DNA of 16,013 nucleotides. Source: CTSOIL-112 sp049291875 (lineage in GTDB: Bacteria > Pseudomonadota > Gammaproteobacteria > Burkholderiales > Burkholderiaceae). The position numbers were made by a program, and so were the translations under genes. Below the pieces are notes generated by a model, which saw only the letters and a list, made by a program, of their open reading frames with translations, made no database searches and was not told the DNA's origin. Shown here piece by piece: positions 11,708-16,013 of this stretch (the first letter of the stretch is position 1; each line of letters opens with the position of its first letter). The stretch covers positions 1-16,013 of the forward strand of contig JBATQE010000034.1 of the NCBI GenBank assembly GCA_049291875.1. The letters are read 5' to 3'.

Positions 11708-14700
11708 TCACACCAACACTCGCTCAATACCGCCGTTATTGACGGTTTTAACGTAATCCGCCATCCAATTCTCGCCCAAAATCCGCTTGGCCATTTCCAC
11801 CACGATATAGTCGGGATCGGCGTCAATATCGTTGCGATAACGGCTCAGACCCTGCATACACGCCGGACAGGAGGTCAATACCTTCACCTCACCGGTAAAG
11901 CCATCGGCGCGCAGCGCATCGGCATCGGCGCGCAGCTCCTGCTCTTTGCGAAAGCGCACTTGCGTCGCAATATCCGGGCGGCTGATGGCGAACGTACCCG
12001 ACTCACCGCAGCAGCGATCGGCCAGCGGCACATGGGTGTCCATCAACTCGTTCACCACCTTGAGCGGATTGTAGGTTTTCATCGGGCTGTGGCACGGATC
12101 GTGGTACATATAGCGCACGCCGTCCACACCATCGAGCTTCACACCTTTTTCCAGCAGATATTCGTGGATGTCAAGCAGGCGCGCATTCGGGAAAATTTTG
12201 TCAAACTGGTATTTTTCCAATTGATCCATACACGTGCCGCACGACACGATCACGGTTTTGATGTCCAGATAGTTCAGTGTATTGGCCACTCGGTGGAACA
12301 ATACACGGTTGTCCGTGGTGATCTGATCGGCTTTGTCATCGTTACCCGTCGCCGCCTGCGGATAGCCGCAGCACAAGTAGCCCGGCGGCAATACGGTCTG
12401 CACGCCGGTGTGATACAGCATGGCTTGCGTCGCCAGTCCAACCTGCGAGAACAGGCGCTCGGAACCGCAACCCGGGAAGTAGAACACGGCCTCGGTGTCG
12501 CTGGTCGTTGCTTGCGGATCACGAATGATCGGCACGTATTTGGCGTCCTCAATATCGAGTAAAGCGCGCGCGGTTTTTTTCGGTAAATTGCCCGGCATCG
12601 GCTTATTGATGAAGTGAATCACCTGCTCGCGCACCGGCGCGCGCCCCACGGTTGACTGCGGTTGCGCGGTTTGCGCGCGCGTGACCAGCGCGGTTTTGGC
12701 AAAGTTATGCGCCCAGTTCTGCGCTTTGTTGCCCCATTCGATCACCATTTTTTTGTACAGACGGATGCTCGACGGGTCACGCATATTCAGGTAAGTCATC
12801 GCCAACTTTGTGCCCAAATTCGGCGTTTTCTTGTCCATTTTGCGCAGCAAATTGCGCATGGCAATGGTCACATCGCCAAAATCAATGTTTACCGGACACG
12901 GCTTTTCGCAGCGGTGGCAGACGGTGCAGTGATCGGCGACGTCTTCAAATTCGCCCCAATGCGCGATTGAAATGCCGCGTCGCGTTTGCTCCTCGTACAA
13001 AAACGCTTCAATAAGCAAGGATGTGGCGAGGATTTTATTGCGCGGCGAATACAGCAAATTCGCCACCGGTACATGCGTGCTGCACACCGGTTTGCATTTG
13101 CCGCAGCGCAAGCAGTCTTTCACGCTGTCGGCAATCGCGCCGATGTCGGACTGCTGCATGATGAGCGACTCCACGCCCATCAGGCCGAACGACGGTGTAT
13201 ACGCATTGCGCAAATCCGCGCCGGCCATCAGTTTGCCGCGATTGAAGTGGCCGTTCGGATCCACCTGTTGTTTGTACGCACGAAACGGCGCCATTTCCGC
13301 TTCGCTCAAAAATTCGAGTTTGGTGATGCCGATGCCGTGTTCGCCCGAAATCACCCCATCGAGCGCGCGCGCAATCGCCATGATGCGTGCGACCGCTTCG
13401 TTCGCCTCGTGCAGCATCTCGTAGTCGTCCGAGTTGACCGGAATATTGGTGTGGACGTTGCCATCGCCCGCGTGCATATGCAGCGCGACGAATACGCGCG
13501 AACGCAGCACTTTTTGGTGAATTTCGGTCACGTCGTCCAAAATTTTGGTGAACGACAAACCGGTAAAAATCCCACGCAACTCAGGGCGCACCTCGCGTTT
13601 GTACGACAGGCGTATCGTGCGATCCTGCAGCACGTCAAACATGCGCACGTCCGGCCGCTCTTGCAAACGCTGATGCAGCGCCTCACGCGTGTTCGCATCC
13701 ACCATACCGTCCACGGTGTCGATGATCTGCGCCAACGGCGTATCGATCTGTGCCATCCAGTAGTGCCAACGCGCTCGCACGTTGGCAATCACCACGCGTG
13801 CATCCAGCGCGCGATCGCCGATGATTTCAAGTTTGCTTTGATCGTTCGCGCTGCCATCGTCATTTTTCACGACGGGCAAATCACCTGCGAGGTATTGATC
13901 CAGCGCGTCTAAAATTTTGAACTTGTTTTTCGCCGACAATTCAATATTGATGCGCTCAATCGCGTCGGTGTACTCGCCCATGCGCGGCAACGGAATCACC
14001 ACGTCTTCGTTGACTTTAAAGGCATTGGTGTGGCGCGAAATCGCCGCCGTGCGTGCGCGATCGAGCCAGAATTTTTTGCGCGCTTCGGGACTGACCGCGA
14101 CAAAACCCTCGCCCGTGCGGCGGCTGGCCAAGCGCACGACTTCGGACGCGGCCTGCGCCACGGCGTCTTCGTCATCACCCACAATGTCACCGAACAAGGC
14201 CATTTTCGGCAGCTCGGCGCGGCGGCTTTTGGTTTCGTAACCAACCGCGCGCAGATAGCGCTCGTCCAAATGTTCCAAACCGGCCAAAGTCGCACCCGTG
14301 GTTTTCGCGGTTTGATCCAAATAATCTTTGATCTCCACAATGCTCGGAATCGACTCGCGCGCCTGACCGAAAAACTCCAGACACACGGTGCGCGTGTGTT
14401 TCGGCATGCGGTGCAACACCCAACGCGCCGAGGTAATCAGCCCGTCCGTGCCCTCTTTTTGCACACCCGGCAAACCGGCGAGGAATTTATCGGTGACGTC
14501 TTTGCCCAAACCGACCTTGCGGAAAGTATGTCCGGGAATTTTCAAGGTCTCGCGGCTCAATTCGGTTTTGCGATCGGGCGTCAAACGCACCAATTCAAAC
14601 GTGGCAAACTCGGCATCATGGATTTTGCCCATATTGTGATCCAGCCGCGTGACCTCCAGCCAATTACCTTTCGGATCAACCATCGTCCAGCTCGCCAGAT

Positions 14701-15673
14701 TATCCAGCGCCGTGCCCCAAAGCACCGCCTTTTTACCGCCCGCGTTCATCGCCACATTACCGCCGACGCAGGACGCATCCGCGCTGGTCGGATCGACCGC
14801 AAACACCAAGCCCGCACGCTCGGCCGCCTCAGCCACGCGCCGCGTCACCGCGCCCGCGCCGGTCAGCACCGTATCGACTTCGTGCGTCATCATGCTGCCG
14901 CGCCATTTTTCGACCGGCTGAATTTGAATCAATTTTTCAGTATTAATCACCACCGAACGCGCGTCCAACGGCACGGCGCCGCCGGTGTAGCCCGTGCCGC
15001 CGCCCCGCGGAATGATGGTCATGTCCAAATCAATCGCGGCTTTGACCAAGCCCGCCATCTCCGCCTCGGTGTCGGGCGTGAGCACGACGAACGGATACTC
15101 GACGCGCCAGTCGGTCGCGTCAGTCACGTGCGATACGCGCGACAGACCATCGAATTTGATATTACCTTTGGCGGTGTGTTTGCCAAATTTGCTGCGCACC
15201 TGCGCACGCAGTTTGCCCATTTCATCAAATTGTTGGGCAAAATGCGCCACCGCAACCTTGGCTTTGACCATCAAAGCCTGCACCTTCTCCGCCCGCTGAT
15301 TGCTTTCCAAATCGGTATTGACCGACAAATCGGCCACGCGGCGTTTTTCAATCTCGTGCAGACGGTGATTCAGCGCCTCGATCAGCGCCTTGCGTCGGCG
15401 CGGATTGTCCAGCAAATCGTCCTGCAAATACGGATTGCGATTAACCACCCAAATATCGCCCAATATCTCGTACAACATACGCGCCGAACGCCCCGTGCGC
15501 CGCTCGGCACGCAGCTCGGACAACCATTGCCACGCCTCGTCACCGAGCAGGCGAATGATGATTTCGCGGTCGGAAAACGAAGTGTAGTTATACGGAATTT
15601 CGCGCAGGCGCGAGGCCAGTGACTGTGTCACAGGATTCTGCTGAACAGAACTCAAATCAAAGGGTGCATTCAT
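11708..15673 (-). CDS. Giant FAD/Fe-S oxidoreductase with N-terminal DUF3683 (GlcD-GlcF-like fusion)
   Basis: 1321 residues from ATG 15673, where the protein begins MNAPFDLSSV and soon reads REIPYNYTSFSDREIIIRLLG, the start I recall for betaproteobacterial members. An upstream in-frame start (15760) adds an implausible Cys/Arg-rich tail. Order: DUF3683 (about 1-120); FAD-binding domain with PRGGGTGYTGGAVPL (about 222-236); FAD-oxidase C-terminal domain with HMHAGDGNVHTN (about 731) and GEHGIG; two Fe-S motifs, CLRCGKCKPVC (about 853) and CTVCHRCEKPCP (about 914); two Cys-rich CCG-type domains, FPGCGSERLF with CCGYP (about 1066-1100) and HDPCHSP with RCCGESG and SCPAC (about 1193-1268). This combines GlcD-like and GlcF-like parts in one chain and suggests a membrane-associated dehydrogenase of a 2-hydroxyacid such as D-lactate, glycolate or 2-hydroxyglutarate. 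The substrate is not known. Confidence 0.92.
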   Translation of the reverse strand: MNAPFDLSSVQQNPVTQSLASRLREIPYNYTSFSDREIIIRLLGDEAWQWLSELRAERRTGRSARMLYEILGDIWVVNRNPYLQDDLLDNPRRRKALIEALNHRLHEIEKRRVADLSVNTDLESNQRAEKVQALMVKAKVAVAHFAQQFDEMGKLRAQVRSKFGKHTAKGNIKFDGLSRVSHVTDATDWRVEYPFVVLTPDTEAEMAGLVKAAIDLDMTIIPRGGGTGYTGGAVPLDARSVVINTEKLIQIQPVEKWRGSMMTHEVDTVLTGAGAVTRRVAEAAERAGLVFAVDPTSADASCVGGNVAMNAGGKKAVLWGTALDNLASWTMVDPKGNWLEVTRLDHNMGKIHDAEFATFELVRLTPDRKTELSRETLKIPGHTFRKVGLGKDVTDKFLAGLPGVQKEGTDGLITSARWVLHRMPKHTRTVCLEFFGQARESIPSIVEIKDYLDQTAKTTGATLAGLEHLDERYLRAVGYETKSRRAELPKMALFGDIVGDDEDAVAQAASEVVRLASRRTGEGFVAVSPEARKKFWLDRARTAAISRHTNAFKVNEDVVIPLPRMGEYTDAIERINIELSAKNKFKILDALDQYLAGDLPVVKNDDGSANDQSKLEIIGDRALDARVVIANVRARWHYWMAQIDTPLAQIIDTVDGMVDANTREALHQRLQERPDVRMFDVLQDRTIRLSYKREVRPELRGIFTGLSFTKILDDVTEIHQKVLRSRVFVALHMHAGDGNVHTNIPVNSDDYEMLHEANEAVARIMAIARALDGVISGEHGIGITKLEFLSEAEMAPFRAYKQQVDPNGHFNRGKLMAGADLRNAYTPSFGLMGVESLIMQQSDIGAIADSVKDCLRCGKCKPVCSTHVPVANLLYSPRNKILATSLLIEAFLYEEQTRRGISIAHWGEFEDVADHCTVCHRCEKPCPVNIDFGDVTIAMRNLLRKMDKKTPNLGTKLAMTYLNMRDPSSIRLYKKMVIEWGNKAQNWAHNFAKTALVTRAQTAQPQSTVGRAPVREQVIHFINKPMPGNLPKKTARALLDIEDAKYVPIIRDPQATTSDTEAVFYFPGCGSERLFSQVGLATQAMLYHTGVQTVLPPGYLCCGYPQAATGNDDKADQITTDNRVLFHRVANTLNYLDIKTVIVSCGTCMDQLEKYQFDKIFPNARLLDIHEYLLEKGVKLDGVDGVRYMYHDPCHSPMKTYNPLKVVNELMDTHVPLADRCCGESGTFAISRPDIATQVRFRKEQELRADADALRADGFTGEVKVLTSCPACMQGLSRYRNDIDADPDYIVVEMAKRILGENWMADYVKTVNNGGIERVLV

Positions 15674-15743
15674 AAAAAAACAATGTCCTAACGCTGGGCC
15701 GCAACGGCAACATTTATCCGTGCACGCGACAACCCAGCAGGCT

Positions 15744-15757
15744 ACTCGTCTACGAGT
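15744..15757. promoter_or_regulatory. Operator-like palindrome upstream of the flavoprotein gene
   Basis: ACTCGT-CT-ACGAGT is a perfect 6-bp inverted repeat with a 2-nt centre, about 70 bp before the ATG at 15673. A possible minus-strand -10 (TAAAAT, 15779-15774) lies just upstream, which would put the palindrome within the start of the transcript, a typical repressor position. The inner GTCTAC resembles a GntR-family half-palindrome, but the regulator is unknown. Confidence 0.35.
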
Positions 15758-15841
15758 CATTCAATGGAGCCACATTTTACCCTATTTCTCAACTTTCACC
15801 TAAACCCGCGGCAGCCGAAAGCCATCGATATTCACAGCCCA

Positions 15842-15861
15842 TGCGCCCGAACACGGGCGCA
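15842..15861. repeat. GC-rich hairpin between the divergent promoters
   Basis: TGCGCCCG / CGGGCGCA, an 8-bp perfect stem with 4-nt loop AACA. No T-tract follows on either strand, so it is more likely a binding site or structural element than a terminator. It lies about 30 bp upstream of the extended -10 at 15892. Confidence 0.45.
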
Positions 15862-15891
15862 GTCATATTCACACGATATTTCTGTAAAGAA

Positions 15892-15900
15892 TGATATAAT
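15892..15900 (+). promoter_or_regulatory. Extended -10 promoter for the divergent gene at 15999
   Basis: TGATATAAT is a perfect extended -10 (TGnTATAAT). No good -35 is seen at 17 bp, which extended -10 promoters do not strictly need. Transcription would start near 15907, giving a leader of about 90 nt that contains the short inverted repeat GAAAAT/ATTTTC (15963-15978). Confidence 0.65.
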
Positions 15901-15998
15901 TTTTGCAGCCTAACCGTCTTGTTTTTCGGTACTTGATCTGGATTAATCTGAGAAAAATAACCGAAAATCATAATTTTCATCCGTCACGAGGAGATTTC

Positions 15999-16013
15999 AT
16001 GCACACATCATTC
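15999..16013 (+). CDS. First codons of an unidentified gene, cut off by the window end
   Basis: ATG CAC ACA TCA TTC (MHTSF) preceded by a strong ribosome binding site GAGGAG with a 5-nt spacer, and about 90 bp downstream of an extended -10 promoter. Five codons do not allow any identification. It is divergent from the flavoprotein gene. Confidence 0.6.

Noticed and set aside
14030..15622. 530-residue open frame on the plus strand
   Set aside because: It is antisense to the well-supported flavoprotein gene, has a His/Arg-rich composition typical of a shadow frame and no domain.

Overview
The window looks like a chromosomal segment of a betaproteobacterium (Burkholderiales or Neisseriales in the broad sense). 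The evidence is a gatC-gatA-gatB set, a B12-dependent ribonucleotide reductase with fused TSCPD domains, and a very long DUF3683/FAD/Fe-S dehydrogenase of the type I associate with this class. Coding DNA is moderately GC-rich; the intergenic stretches are clearly AT-richer. No rRNA, tRNA or CRISPR is visible.

Layout. 1-125: start of an IS3-like element (orfA, minus strand) that runs off the left edge, followed by an AT-rich gene-free stretch to about 506. 507-4292: gatC, gatA, a small lipoprotein gene overlapping gatA by 4 bp, and gatB. 4314-4573: two near-identical copies of the gatB terminator hairpin separated by a 209-bp insert that carries two inverted dRS3-like repeats. 4911-7775: nrdJ with a GTG start and a strong terminator. 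7842-8312 (minus): a DUF1857/AtaL-like SRPBCC protein. 8473-8928: a lipoprotein made of two copies of one Cys-containing module; its promoter region carries a GTAAA-N5-GTAAA site of the CpxR type. 9031-11398 (minus): a BaeS-BaeR-like two-component operon, sensor first. 11493-11707: a second insert with the same ends as the first, again flanked by two copies of a hairpin. 11708-15673 (minus): the giant flavoprotein. 15892-16013: an extended -10 promoter and the first five codons of a divergent gene.

How the genes fit together. GatCAB amidates mischarged Glu-tRNAGln and/or Asp-tRNAAsn. NrdJ makes deoxyribonucleotides without needing oxygen. The BaeSR-like pair and the two lipoproteins suggest envelope-stress monitoring; the CpxR-type box makes the duplicated-module lipoprotein a candidate target of an OmpR-family regulator. 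The flavoprotein probably oxidises a 2-hydroxyacid and passes electrons to the respiratory chain.

The most unusual observation is the pair of intergenic units at 4314-4568 and 11493-11707. They share both ends (left GGCTRTTAACAAAGTCC, right GGTKTGTCAGCMATCTG) but have unrelated, palindrome-rich interiors. Each sits between direct copies of a 23-24-bp hairpin that differs between the two loci. This is what a small mobile element that targets hairpins or terminators and duplicates the whole hairpin would leave behind. All comparisons were made by eye.
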